From contig QFXJ01000007.1 in the NCBI GenBank assembly GCA_003402375.1, positions 1-33,661 on the forward strand: a DNA stretch of 33,661 nucleotides. The letters are read 5' to 3'. A model generated the notes under the pieces. The model was not told the origin of the DNA. It saw only the letters and a list, made by a program, of their open reading frames with translations, and did no database searches. The position numbers and the translations under genes are program-made. Below, one piece after another: positions 1 through 7,382 of the stretch (the first letter of the stretch is position 1; each line of letters starts with the position of its first letter). The DNA comes from Candidatus Nitrotoga sp. CP45 (GTDB lineage Bacteria; Pseudomonadota; Gammaproteobacteria; Burkholderiales; Gallionellaceae).

Positions 1-160
1 CTGCATAGCGCTTGATCGCTGCGTTTACGGCATACCAACTGAGACCACAGTGTTCAACTATTTGCATGACTGGCATTCCCTTGCGGTGCATGCGAATAAC
101 TTGCTTGCGCCTCTCGTGGAGCACCTCCCTTGTTTGTTTTCTTGCGTCGTCTTTTTCCAT
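1..160 (-). CDS. IS630-family transposase, N-terminal fragment (runs off the window)
   Basis: The reverse strand starts at an ATG (158-160) and reads MEKDDARKQTREVLHERRKQ, followed by VIRMHRKGMPVMQIVEHCGL and SWYAVNAAIKRYA. This is the N-terminal helix-turn-helix that binds the terminal repeats in IS630-family DDE transposases: a basic helix, then a recognition helix around GLSWYAVNAAI. Only about 53 codons lie in the window, so whether the full gene is intact cannot be seen. A TTATCCGTGA terminal motif lies just upstream (191-200, inverted). A second, dead IS630 element with the same motif lies at 2703. Family recognition is strong; the exact IS name is unknown. Confidence 0.8.
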   Translation of the reverse strand, partial: MEKDDARKQTREVLHERRKQVIRMHRKGMPVMQIVEHCGLSWYAVNAAIKRYA

Positions 161-172
161 ACGCAATGATAC

Positions 173-1474
173 ATGTCTTGCTCAAAAAAATCACGGATAA
201 TTCGTGCCGAGTCTATAGTCACGCCCACGGTACTCCAAGAGGTGGACTCAAAGAAGAATCACTCCCGCCTTGGCGATCACGCAAGGCGTTTTAACCGCAG
301 AATGTGCCCATTGCTCGGCAAACAAGCTACCGTGGTCATTAGGCAATCTCCCGCCCCACTGGTTGAGGTGGCTCTAGCTGATTGCGTTAGAGTTGCTTGG
401 GAGCAATACCCCGATCTTGACCCTGACGAACCGGATTCAAAGGTCGTCGCGCAGGCATTAAATGCGCGTGGTCCATTAAAGGAAGATCGGGTAGTCTTAA
501 GCCAAGATATTCGCCCGCTGAATTTGGCTCGGCAACATGGACTAAATATCTTTCATATAGGCGAAAATTGGCTACGACCCAAGGAGAAATCCGAGGCCGA
601 AAAGCGGGCTGACTCCCTAAAACGTGAGATTGACGCGATTAAGAGCCGACAGCCAAAGTTGGCACTTTCGTATAGAGCAAGCAAGGATGCTGTCTCGGTA
701 CAGCGGATTCACGACCTCTCCTCTCAAGAACGAAAAAAAATCCAAGACACGATCATTCGGCTACACCCTATGCAGAATCAAAAACGGGGTTTCTCCGGTA
801 ACTACAACCCGCTTGGCGAGCATGATTACACACTTTCCCTGCGTTACAAACGATGGGAGGAGCAAGTCATCCCACAGTTTGTGAGCGAATACGAGCGCAA
901 GTTGGAACTCAATTTTGGCCACATAGAAATCGTCTTTCGTATCGAAAATGTTGGGCAAGTTCCTGCGGAGTCGTTGCTGATTCACCTATCCACAAAAGGC
1001 GGTTGGCTCAATGACCGCTACGTCATCGCATCTCCCGCAGGACCAAGTGCTCCTGACGTTCGACCACTTTTCTCGCCACCACGTTTCCTCAACCACCGAT
1101 TTCAGCCCGTCGCACAACCTGGGAAGCATGAGTTTGTCGTGCAGGAGGTTCCAAAGCGTGCCACTAGGGTTCACATTTCTTGCTCTGATTTTAGGCATGG
1201 ATACGACTATGAGTACCGCATGGTCGGTTGGGTAGATCCTCGTGCTGATGGTTTTCATATGGAAGCAGTTGTCACCGCAGCAAACCTATATGGTGAGATA
1301 AAAGAAACGGTTACGGTTGAGAAGAAGGTCTTGGAAAGTGCGGTCTTTGACCTTGTCGATCTAGAGACTCTGAAGTTTCGCCAACTGCCTGAAACAATTG
1401 AGTTGCTAAACGCCACGAATAGTAAGCATGACTTATTAGGCTATGAATTCGATGGTGCTGGCTGGGACAGATAG
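173..1474 (+). CDS. PIN-domain protein, 5' truncated by IS630
   Basis: Residues about 15-135 look like the body of a PIN ribonuclease domain: PTVLQEVD (acidic residue E23), PDSKVVAQAL (D88) and VVLSQDIRPLNLARQHGL (D112), the usual spacing of PIN metal ligands. The first PIN strand with its DTN-type aspartate is missing. The first codons (173-200) lie inside the IS630 terminal repeat, with an in-frame TGA at 167-169, so native sequence probably begins near codon 10. The C-terminal 250 residues, a helical linker then a beta-rich segment, are not recognised. The frame is otherwise open to its stop. PIN proteins cut RNA with Mg2+, but without the first ligand this one is probably inactive. It could be annotated as a pseudogene. 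Confidence 0.6.
   Translation: MSCSKKSRIIRAESIVTPTVLQEVDSKKNHSRLGDHARRFNRRMCPLLGKQATVVIRQSPAPLVEVALADCVRVAWEQYPDLDPDEPDSKVVAQALNARGPLKEDRVVLSQDIRPLNLARQHGLNIFHIGENWLRPKEKSEAEKRADSLKREIDAIKSRQPKLALSYRASKDAVSVQRIHDLSSQERKKIQDTIIRLHPMQNQKRGFSGNYNPLGEHDYTLSLRYKRWEEQVIPQFVSEYERKLELNFGHIEIVFRIENVGQVPAESLLIHLSTKGGWLNDRYVIASPAGPSAPDVRPLFSPPRFLNHRFQPVAQPGKHEFVVQEVPKRATRVHISCSDFRHGYDYEYRMVGWVDPRADGFHMEAVVTAANLYGEIKETVTVEKKVLESAVFDLVDLETLKFRQLPETIELLNATNSKHDLLGYEFDGAGWDR
191..200. repeat. IS630 terminal inverted repeat, right end
   Basis: The plus strand reads TCACGGATAA, the exact reverse complement of TTATCCGTGA at 2703-2712. The second copy sits just outside the 3' end of the second IS630 transposase. 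The position, about 30 bp before the transposase start at 160, fits an IS630 end. The outer edge is therefore near 200. Confidence 0.6.
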
Positions 1475-2049
1475 CGGTTTGGGTTTGATGTCGGGATCAA
1501 TGGTGTCAGCGCGGTAGATACCGTCCCAATTATCACTTTCTGAAATAGTTGATGGAGCATTAGGACTACAGTTGGCCGAAAATCAGGAGGATTTGACTGT
1601 TTTTGATGAAAGAGCCAAAGAGTCGAGAATAATTGGGTTCAGAGTAATATTGAATAAATGGGGTCAAAGTAATATTAATTGTGCCAAGAAAGGCAGGGCG
1701 ACCACAAAATAAAATAGCCATTACCAATCAATACTACTCTGACCCTAATTATTTTAAATGTGAGTCCTGACCCTCATGGTAGTGCTGTTAACTGCTTGTT
1801 AAAGTAAATAAATAAAACCAGCTGCGCCGAGAAGCAGATACCCTGAAGTCGGCATCACCCCATGCTCGCAATGTTTCGTCGAGCCGGATTATGAGATCAG
1901 ATTGATCTTTTGTACTCGGCAGTGGCGCTGTAGCCGACAGATGAGTAAAAACTCACGCCTTGAGTGCCACCTGTAATTGTTGAGAAGGAAGATTAAAGAA
2001 TCAAATGGAGCGGCTCAAGTCGACCCCTTAGATTCTGTTTATCCACGTT
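1475..2049. other. Intergenic region with relic inverted repeat, no gene
   Basis: No convincing coding region was found here. Positions 1640-1755 carry repeated GGGGTCAAAGTAATATT-like text facing ACTCTGACCCTAATTATT (see the separate repeat entry). The rest, 1760-2049, is unrecognised and has stops in all frames I followed. Confidence 0.5.
1624..1754. repeat. Degenerate direct and inverted repeat, likely mobile-element relic
   Basis: AATTGGGTTCAGAGTAATAT (1630 region) is followed about 26 bp later by a similar GGGGTCAAAGTAATATTAAT. The inverse form CAATACTACTCTGACCCTAA ends the block near 1754. Repeats of the GGGTCAGAGTAATATTGA type are common upstream of IS200-like REP transposases in proteobacteria. 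A GTG-initiated stub follows (VPRKAGRPQNK). No transposase body is left. The assignment is an inference from text similarity. Confidence 0.35.
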
Positions 2050-2535
2050 TCAATAGCGTCCCTGTGTTTTATTGATGTAATTGGAAAGCTGCTGGGTTTC
2101 CTGGTTCATTCGCATTAAGTTGGAGTGGGTAACTCTGAACAGTGCGCGCATCACTTTATAGGCTAGGCGAGGATGGGCGTCCACCACTGTGTCAAAGTCC
2201 TCCGGTGTGAGCGTGTAGACCGTGGCATCACCTACCGCACGCAGAGTCGCCTTGCGCGGCGTCTGGTCAACAAATGCGCGGGTACCGGCGCACTCGCCGG
2301 CAGTCATTGTGTAGATCGAATTCTGTTTGCCACTAATGTCAGCGCTGAAAACGGCAAGCTTGCCAGAGGCGAGAATGAAAAGTGACTGGACGGCATCGCC
2401 CTCGCTGACGAGCAATTCGCCATCCTTTAACTGACGTACACCCATTTTCTCCGCCAGAATCTTGGCTTCGTCTTCTGTGATTTCCGAACATACCGCTGAT
2501 TTGCCGATTAGCTTGTAGTCTGCCTTATTTCTCAT
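2050..2535 (-). CDS. Cyclic nucleotide-binding domain protein (stand-alone)
   Basis: This 161-residue protein consists almost entirely of one cNMP-binding (Crp/Fnr-type) beta-barrel. Visible elements are the hydrophobic entry (LKDGELLVSEGDAVQSLFIL), the glycine-rich turn (LASGKLAVFS), and the phosphate-binding-cassette region (GECAGTRAFVDQTPRKATLRA). In the last, the G-E and R-x-A pattern resembles a functional ligand site. There is no helix-turn-helix after the barrel; the C terminus is a helix ending NYINKTQGRY. It is therefore a sensor or regulatory subunit rather than a DNA-binding regulator. AAGGAG lies 9 bases before the ATG. It stands alone between accessory regions. The ligand and partner are unknown. 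Confidence 0.75.
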   Translation of the reverse strand: MRNKADYKLIGKSAVCSEITEDEAKILAEKMGVRQLKDGELLVSEGDAVQSLFILASGKLAVFSADISGKQNSIYTMTAGECAGTRAFVDQTPRKATLRAVGDATVYTLTPEDFDTVVDAHPRLAYKVMRALFRVTHSNLMRMNQETQQLSNYINKTQGRY

Positions 2536-2702
2536 TTCAAGGTACTCCTTTTCTTCTATGCCGTCGAGTCAGTAATGTTTCACATTTTATTATAGCTTAA
2601 GGGCATTCTCATGGCATGGTTACAAAAAAATGTCACTTTGCATGCTCGACATTCAAGACCGAGCCAACACCAGGCTGCTTGCCATTATTGATCCGGCCAG
2701 TT

Positions 2703-3263
2703 TTATCCGTGAATCACGAAGCATATTTTACGCGTGAATCCTGGAAGTAATTTTTGATGCGTTCAGGCGATTGTTCCAGCGCCTGCATATGTTCGGTTGC
2801 GGCGGCCTTCAGCTTGGCCTTTGTGCGCGCCGGAACCTTGGTCGAGATGGCATGCTTCAAGTCGGCATTCAGCCGTTCTTCCGGATTCAGCTCGGGGCTG
2901 TAGCTGGGCAAATAGAACAGCTCAATTTTCTCCTTGTGTTCTTCCGCCCATTTCTTGACCGGCTTGCTGTGATGCGCTCGCAGGTTATCGAGGATCAGAA
3001 ACACTCTCCTTCTCGCATCTTTGATCAGAGTTTTCAGAAACTCAATTAGCTTGTCCGAGTTGAACGCCTCATCAATGATCATTCAGCGCGTCTTGCCTTG
3101 GTTGGTGATGGTGGCAATCATCGATAGCTTCTGGCGTGTTCCGCCGACCGCAAAGGTCACTGGCGTCTTGCCAATTGGCGCGTAACTTCGACCGCGCACA
3201 TCAGTGTTCACGACCGCCGTTTCGTCGCCCCAGTGAATCTCGGCACCCTCTACCTTGCCTGGA
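2703..3263 (-). mobile_element. Defective IS630-family element, truncated
   Basis: One end is marked by TTATCCGTGA at 2703-2712, matching the end at 191-200. The element carries the middle and C-terminal parts of an IS630 transposase. Its other end, with the transposase N terminus, is missing. Similarity to IS630 proteins stops near 3263 (start of KVEGAEIHWGDE), and unrelated sequence follows. The boundary near 3263 is approximate. Confidence 0.7.
2714..3263 (-). pseudogene. IS630-family transposase remnant with in-frame TGA
   Basis: On the minus strand the frame reads GAEIHWGDETAVVNTDVRGR (first DDE aspartate region), then TNQGKTR, a TGA at 3083-3085, and MIIDEAFNSDKLIEFLKT. It continues VFLILDNLRAHHS (second D) and YLPSYSPELNPEERLNADLK (catalytic E). 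All three DDE segments are present in one frame. The TGA replaces a position that is normally tryptophan in this family (GKxRWMIIDEAFN), so one TGG-to-TGA change kills the gene. The N-terminal DNA-binding third is also missing. The pieces before and after the stop can each be read as separate ORFs but are one broken gene. Confidence 0.8.
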
Positions 3264-3409
3264 CTGTGGTTTCCTGCATCAAAAGTGCATGCCCTGCTGA
3301 CAATGCAACACTTGCTCACCAATCTTGGCAATGGATTGTTAAGCAGCCATATCGCACCCTTGCAGACCCGCCCCTTAAAGCCTTACTTGGCAGCGCTGAC
3401 TATAGCAAT

Positions 3410-3444
3410 AGCGCCCGTCCCTCGGGGCGGGCGAGGATTGAAAC
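3410..3444. repeat. Solitary CRISPR-type repeat
   Basis: The sequence is AGCGCCCGTCCCTCGGGGCG followed by GGCGAGGATTGAAAC. It has the shape of class 1 CRISPR repeats: a GC-rich stem (GCCCGTCCC pairing with GGGGCGGGC, one wobble) and the GGATTGAAAC 3' handle that becomes the crRNA 5' tag. No second copy occurs at spacer distance on either side and no cas gene is in the window. It may be the last repeat of a lost array. The truncated end of the IS630 relic lies only about 150 bp away. The alternative is a chance hairpin. Confidence 0.5.
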
Positions 3445-3516
3445 TTCAACTTCAAATCTAACTTCACTAGCACAACAACCCGTCACCATGTCACAGTAAA
3501 ACAATAGCAGCGCTAT

Positions 3517-3551
3517 AAAAAACACCGGTGTATGGTCGATGTCAACGGTGT
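3517..3551 (-). terminator. Candidate intrinsic terminator after the beta-helix gene
   Basis: On the minus strand, downstream of the stop at 3586, ACACCG and CGGTGT arms (546-551 and 522-527 of the 3000s) are followed directly by a T run (positions 3517-3522 are As on plus). The loop is long (about 18 bases), or the inner palindrome ACACCGGTGT may form instead. Strength is uncertain. Confidence 0.4.
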
Positions 3552-3585
3552 GTTCTGCCATGACCTAAATCTAAAACAAAAATAA

Positions 3586-4515
3586 CTACTCCTGATCAAT
3601 GATTGTTATAGGCAAACTTGTGGCAGCGTTTCCACCAATTTTATTATTGCCAAATGAAATGATTTGGCCACCGGTTACTGAAAGCAACCCTTGAGTATTA
3701 TTGAAAACATTTATATTCGAGATGTATATTTTAGCAGCCGCTCCTTCCGAATTTATGCCCGCAAATGCGCTATTACTGGCAGATGAATTTTCAATAGACA
3801 TTTCGGTTGGAGCACTCGCAGAAAATGCAATAAAACCATTACCAGGATTAGAGTTTGCTGCAATGCTATTCCGAACAGTTGCCTTAGTCCTATCCTCGAT
3901 ACGCAGACCAAATTTATTACTATCCATCGTCACATTATTTAGAGAAACTGTCGTAAAAATGCCAGCTGCTGGCTTTACGAAAATTGCTCCCCCATTTGTC
4001 ACATTCGCTGCATTTCGGATGATTGTATCTCTTACAAAGAGCATGCTATTCGGGGTGGAATTTTGCGCATCAATCCCTTTTTGGACTACATTTTCAATAA
4101 CACAATTTTCGACATGCAGCTCTTTTCCAGCAATGAAACGAATCCCGTTCAATCCCGTACGTGCGCCATTCACGTGGACGCCTCGAATTACCACCACATC
4201 TGATGCTCCAGCATTGACGATAATGCCATTGATCAGGGGCGATAATATGCTTGCTGGCAGTCCGCCTCCATCAATTGTGATGGCTTTAGTAATAGATACT
4301 GCACCGAAACCACCCGGATCGAGAACACTAATTTCACCTCCCGCAGCAGTCTTTGAAATTGAGCCAGCAAACGTTTTGCAGGGTGCAGTCCGACTACATG
4401 GATTCGCATCGTCCCCTACACCTGATACCCAGGTTCGCGTGGCCTGAGCTGATGCCAGTTGGGAGATAGCAAGCATGATGATAAGGAACAAATATTTAAC
4501 TATCGGCTTCAACAT
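3586..4515 (-). CDS. Secreted right-handed parallel beta-helix protein
   Basis: This is a 309-residue exported protein. The first 25 residues are a Sec signal peptide: MLKP, a long hydrophobic stretch, then ASA-QA. The mature N terminus, RTWVSGVGDDANPCSRTAPC followed by KTFAGSI, is a conserved opening of a family of pectate-lyase-like beta-helix proteins. The cysteine pair probably forms a disulphide. Residues about 60-300 consist of NosD-like rungs of 20-25 residues rich in Asn, Ile, Val and Gly (for example IRNAAN and VRNSIAANSN). No catalytic residues are evident. Such proteins bind or cleave polysaccharides, but function here is not determined. It is monocistronic, with a candidate terminator downstream. 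Confidence 0.7.
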   Translation of the reverse strand: MLKPIVKYLFLIIMLAISQLASAQATRTWVSGVGDDANPCSRTAPCKTFAGSISKTAAGGEISVLDPGGFGAVSITKAITIDGGGLPASILSPLINGIIVNAGASDVVVIRGVHVNGARTGLNGIRFIAGKELHVENCVIENVVQKGIDAQNSTPNSMLFVRDTIIRNAANVTNGGAIFVKPAAGIFTTVSLNNVTMDSNKFGLRIEDRTKATVRNSIAANSNPGNGFIAFSASAPTEMSIENSSASNSAFAGINSEGAAAKIYISNINVFNNTQGLLSVTGGQIISFGNNKIGGNAATSLPITIIDQE

Positions 4516-5040
4516 ATAAATTTCCTTTATTTAAAAATAATAAATTAAACAAATTTTTCAAAGTGAAACAATATTAAGAGGTGCCTTAATCAGGTACGCG
4601 ACATTCATTACCATCCATTGCTAGATGAGTAATCAAACTTAGAACCATAAAACATGGTTTGCTGAGGTTGGCTGTCAATGATGGACACCCACGGGCTCAT
4701 GCCGTCAACCTATTTTTATAAAATTGGCGCCCAAATGCGACAAAAGACAGATATTCCAGGCATGACATCGATGACGCCATGCCAAACTGATCGAGTAATT
4801 TTCTGTACTCATAGGCGCAATATTGGCTATCCCGGCAAGTCTTTACTGGAGTTGCTTTGGACCATAGGTCTTCCCTCCTTATCGCGTACTTCACCGTACT
4901 TCCCTGGCTTTGCTATAAATTGCGCTTGGTGCTGTATGTTTCATCCCACACATCCGTTTTCAAGTTTAACAAAACGTGGGGGGCCATTTTTCCCAGCCTA
5001 CCTCTCAATATGAGTATTTAGAAGTAGTAATGGCTTAAAC
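4516..5040. other. Intergenic region with IS3 relic
   Basis: Apart from the transposase scrap at 4763-4837, no coding or structured signal is convincing. The short phrase CAAAACGTGGGGG-like text at 4970-4983 recurs at 8265-8277, which may mark another decayed dispersed sequence. Confidence 0.4.
4763..4837 (-). mobile_element. Relic of an IS3-family transposase (OrfB C-terminal part)
   Basis: The minus-strand frame around 4697-4894 contains CRDSQYCAYEYRKLLDQFGM followed by ASSMS. This matches the IS3-family OrfB signature HSDRGSQYxSxEYxxLLxxxGxxxSMS, around the second catalytic aspartate. Similarity disappears on both sides: the DNA that should encode the NCxDNAxxESFF segment is scrambled. 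The scrap is about 25 codons and cannot function. Confidence 0.55.
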
Positions 5041-5493
5041 CTAAAGGAATTCTGGTGATATGACTGTGCGTAGTAAAGCTTGTGTTCCGTCATCGTGCGA
5101 ACGGCTACTAAACCACCACACGCAGCCCTTCTTGATGCTCCAGTCAGCCTCGGTGCCTGTCAGCAACGCAGCAGCAATACGCCCCAAGGTAGGTTGGTGA
5201 CCCACTACAACTACCGCACCCTTGGTATTCGGCCAGCCTGCTGCAGCCATTACCGACATGACAGATGCTCCTGTGCCGATTTCTCTTGTGGTCTCGAACT
5301 CCCGGCCCAGGGCGTTTGCTGTCTGTTGCGCCCGTTTTGCCGGGCTGACCAAGATACGCGCACCCTCGGGAAGATGGGATTTGAGCCATCGCCCCACCTG
5401 TTGAGCTTGCTTTTCACCTTTTACGGTAAGTTTGCGTGCGTCGTCCGGCACACCGTCCTCGGCATCCGCATGCCGCCATAAGATTAGATCCAA
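5041..5493 (-). CDS. sixA: Phosphohistidine phosphatase SixA family
   Basis: This 150-residue histidine-phosphatase-fold protein has the N-terminal catalytic motif LILWRHADAE (H8 nucleophile) and the second histidine in VVVGHQPTLG. The size is typical of SixA, which removes phosphate from histidine phosphotransfer domains such as the NPr or ArcB HPt domains. The start is a TTG at 5491-5493, supported by AGGAGG eight bases upstream; no ATG in this frame would keep the catalytic RH motif. The next gene upstream encodes a CHAD protein in the same orientation, about 200 bp away, a pairing often seen with SixA. The substrate here is not determined. Confidence 0.85.
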   Translation of the reverse strand: MDLILWRHADAEDGVPDDARKLTVKGEKQAQQVGRWLKSHLPEGARILVSPAKRAQQTANALGREFETTREIGTGASVMSVMAAAGWPNTKGAVVVVGHQPTLGRIAAALLTGTEADWSIKKGCVWWFSSRSHDDGTQALLRTVISPEFL

Positions 5494-5694
5494 AGCCCAG
5501 CCCTCCTATAATAAATAGCCATTTTATATCCCGATTGCTACAGCCAGTCACAGCCTGCCCAGAATTCGAGCACATCGCCGCTCGCTGCCCACGCCGCCGC
5601 TACAGTCCAATATTTCAAGCTTCATGCTGTTCTCCCTTTAACATTTACTTCACGTGATGTGAAAAAAGAGCAGCATTTTTCGCCAGCAGCCGCA

Positions 5695-7182
5695 CTATTT
5701 CCAGAATATCTTTTGCTGCGTGAAATTCCTCCATGCCTGATGCAATTTTTGCAAGCGCACACGGCTGGAACAGGCTGTCCATCCGCTAACGATGCCAGCC
5801 GCCTGCCCGCGTGGTGCAGGCAGTTCGGAGAGTAGCCGCTGTGTGACAGCGGCGTCGTTTAGGGTACCGAGCACATCCTGAAGCTCAGCCAGTGCCGCGA
5901 GGTAGAGGCGCGCACGCTTATGCGGGTAGAGGCCAGCAAAAAACTCCGCCGCGTAACGCAGCTTCTTGGCGGCAATACGCAGCGCATGACGTTCAACCGT
6001 GTTCAGCGCAGCGAGGCGCCGACCTTTGCGGCGCACGCGTTTATGTTGCCGGGTGAGAGTTTGTGTGGCAAATTCGTTAAGCGCAACGGATTCGGCTTGC
6101 AGTTCCGCCTGGCGCACGAGCTGAAGGCCGAACGTCAGTACCAGCCTGGTGTAGCGCTGCGACCGGACGGTCTCAAGCGCTGCCTGTCGGCGGGCAGCGC
6201 GCAATCCGGCGGCGTCCGCCTGCAACCGTGCCAGCGCCCGATTGTCGGGCAGCTGTTCGGCAATCTGCGGTAATGTTTGGGTAACGAATACGTCCCAGTC
6301 CCGCGCTGGCCCCAGGTAGCCCATGATCCAGCGCAACTCCTGCATGACGCCGACGAATGCCTCGGGAAGTACGACGCCGAAAAGGCTCAGCGCCGAGCGC
6401 AACCTTCTCACCGCAACGCGCGCCTGGTGCATGTATTCCGGGTCTTGCCCCAGTTCAGCCACGTTTCCCTGAAGCTGCGCAAGGCATTCCCCGGCAATGC
6501 GCTGAAATGCTTGTGTAACCGACATCGCTGGCGCTAGCTCCACTGGCTGCGCCCTCTGCGGCGGAAGCGTTTCTCCGCTGCATAGCAGATAGCAGCGCTG
6601 AGCCTTGCTTAGATCTTCTACCCAGAGCGGTACTTGTTTCTGGATGGCCAGAGCGACCTCGAACAGACTTGTCGCCTCGCCCGCCTTGAGTTCAAGTTCC
6701 ACTTCGCTGATTGCCTGGCACCTGTTACCCGCGTGCGCCTCACCTTGGTCTAGCGCCAGCTCGATTTCGGCCCCTTGCGCTGTACGGAGCTGCCAAGCTG
6801 TGCGCCAGAAATCAGTAACGAATATCGGGCGCAGCCGTGCCAACAACTTGGGCGTTAATAGTAGTGCGGGGTCAGGTGCAGTGCTCGGCGCCGGTTCGGG
6901 TTTCCCGCTTCGCACCGGCCATTCCCACTCGTTGCGATGGTGCAGCCCTCCTTCCGCGCTCCCACCACCCTTAACCGTTTGCACCCAACACCCACTTATT
7001 CGGCGCAGGCGGAGGGTAAAGCCCGCTTGCAACAAATCCTGCTCGGGCGTGTCGAAATAAATACTGTAGAGCTTGTGGCGGCGAGGTTTCCCCTGCACCA
7101 TTGATTTCAGAACAGGATGGCGCCGCAAGCGCTTGACATGTGCCGAATCTATGGTCAGTTTCAGCTCAATTTCAATGGGCAT
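5695..7182 (-). CDS. CYTH and CHAD domain protein (inorganic triphosphatase / polyphosphate-binding)
   Basis: Counting from the second methionine (7182) the protein opens MPIEIELKLTID. That is the CYTH signature EIELKL, whose acidic residues coordinate metal in the triphosphate tunnel. It is followed by YFDTPEQDLLQAGFTLRLRR. The CYTH part covers about 1-200. A CHAD domain covers about 225-470: MHQARVAVRRLRSALSLF, then LGPARDWDVF and IAAKKLRYAAEFFAGLYP. Its conserved His and Arg/Lys helices bind polyphosphate. CYTH proteins hydrolyse triphosphate. An ATG at 7218 would add 12 residues; neither start has a good Shine-Dalgarno, but the family begins at MxxEIELK. The PPK1 and PhoU genes are nearby. 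Confidence 0.85.
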   Translation of the reverse strand: MPIEIELKLTIDSAHVKRLRRHPVLKSMVQGKPRRHKLYSIYFDTPEQDLLQAGFTLRLRRISGCWVQTVKGGGSAEGGLHHRNEWEWPVRSGKPEPAPSTAPDPALLLTPKLLARLRPIFVTDFWRTAWQLRTAQGAEIELALDQGEAHAGNRCQAISEVELELKAGEATSLFEVALAIQKQVPLWVEDLSKAQRCYLLCSGETLPPQRAQPVELAPAMSVTQAFQRIAGECLAQLQGNVAELGQDPEYMHQARVAVRRLRSALSLFGVVLPEAFVGVMQELRWIMGYLGPARDWDVFVTQTLPQIAEQLPDNRALARLQADAAGLRAARRQAALETVRSQRYTRLVLTFGLQLVRQAELQAESVALNEFATQTLTRQHKRVRRKGRRLAALNTVERHALRIAAKKLRYAAEFFAGLYPHKRARLYLAALAELQDVLGTLNDAAVTQRLLSELPAPRGQAAGIVSGWTACSSRVRLQKLHQAWRNFTQQKIFWK

Positions 7183-7278
7183 GAGCGCGGTAGATAATAA
7201 AAAACCTTGGGGTAGCATGTGGCGAAACAGGGTGATTGAAAGCGGACTGGCAGAAGTATAGCCACTCAGGCCGCCCGA

Positions 7279-7346
7279 AGCTATTGATCCGGCACGGAGT
7301 TAATACTTCACCGTGCCGGATTAATAAGGTGCCGGATCAATAAGTC
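7279..7346. repeat. Palindromic dispersed repeat element
   Basis: CTATTGATCCGGCAC at one end faces GTGCCGGATCAATAAG at the other, its near-perfect reverse complement. Inside, CCGGCACGG (7289-7297) pairs with CCGTGCCGG. The central text GAGTTAATACTTCACCGTGC recurs, slightly changed, at 16603-16632. TATTGATCCGGCCAG also occurs at 2685-2700. This looks like a small non-coding mobile repeat (REP or MITE type). It lies between the olsB stop and the CYTH-CHAD gene. Confidence 0.6.
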
Positions 7347-7382
7347 TGTTGCAAGCGGAGCAGCAAGAAGTGTGTATGTCGT

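Noticed and set aside
2714-3331. Reading UGA as Trp or selenocysteine in the IS630 frame
   Set aside because: Other genes here use TGG for Trp and TGA as a real stop (regB), and there is no SECIS-like context. A nonsense mutation is simpler.
3373-3600. Multi-repeat CRISPR array
   Set aside because: Only one repeat-like unit is present; no second unit at spacer distance was found on either side.
3701-4447. Long plus-strand open frame of 248 codons
   Set aside because: It is the antisense of the beta-helix gene, which has a signal peptide, a family motif and a terminator. The plus-strand product has no recognisable domain.
4968-4983. CAAAACGTGGGGG phrase shared with 8265-8277 as an IS end
   Set aside because: The shared text is too short and no further similarity extends from it, so no element was called.
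5537-5553. Pho-box-like repeat before sixA (CTGTGAC-TGG-CTGTAGC on minus)
   Set aside because: The half-sites are 10 bp apart rather than 11 and both differ from consensus, so it was not annotated.
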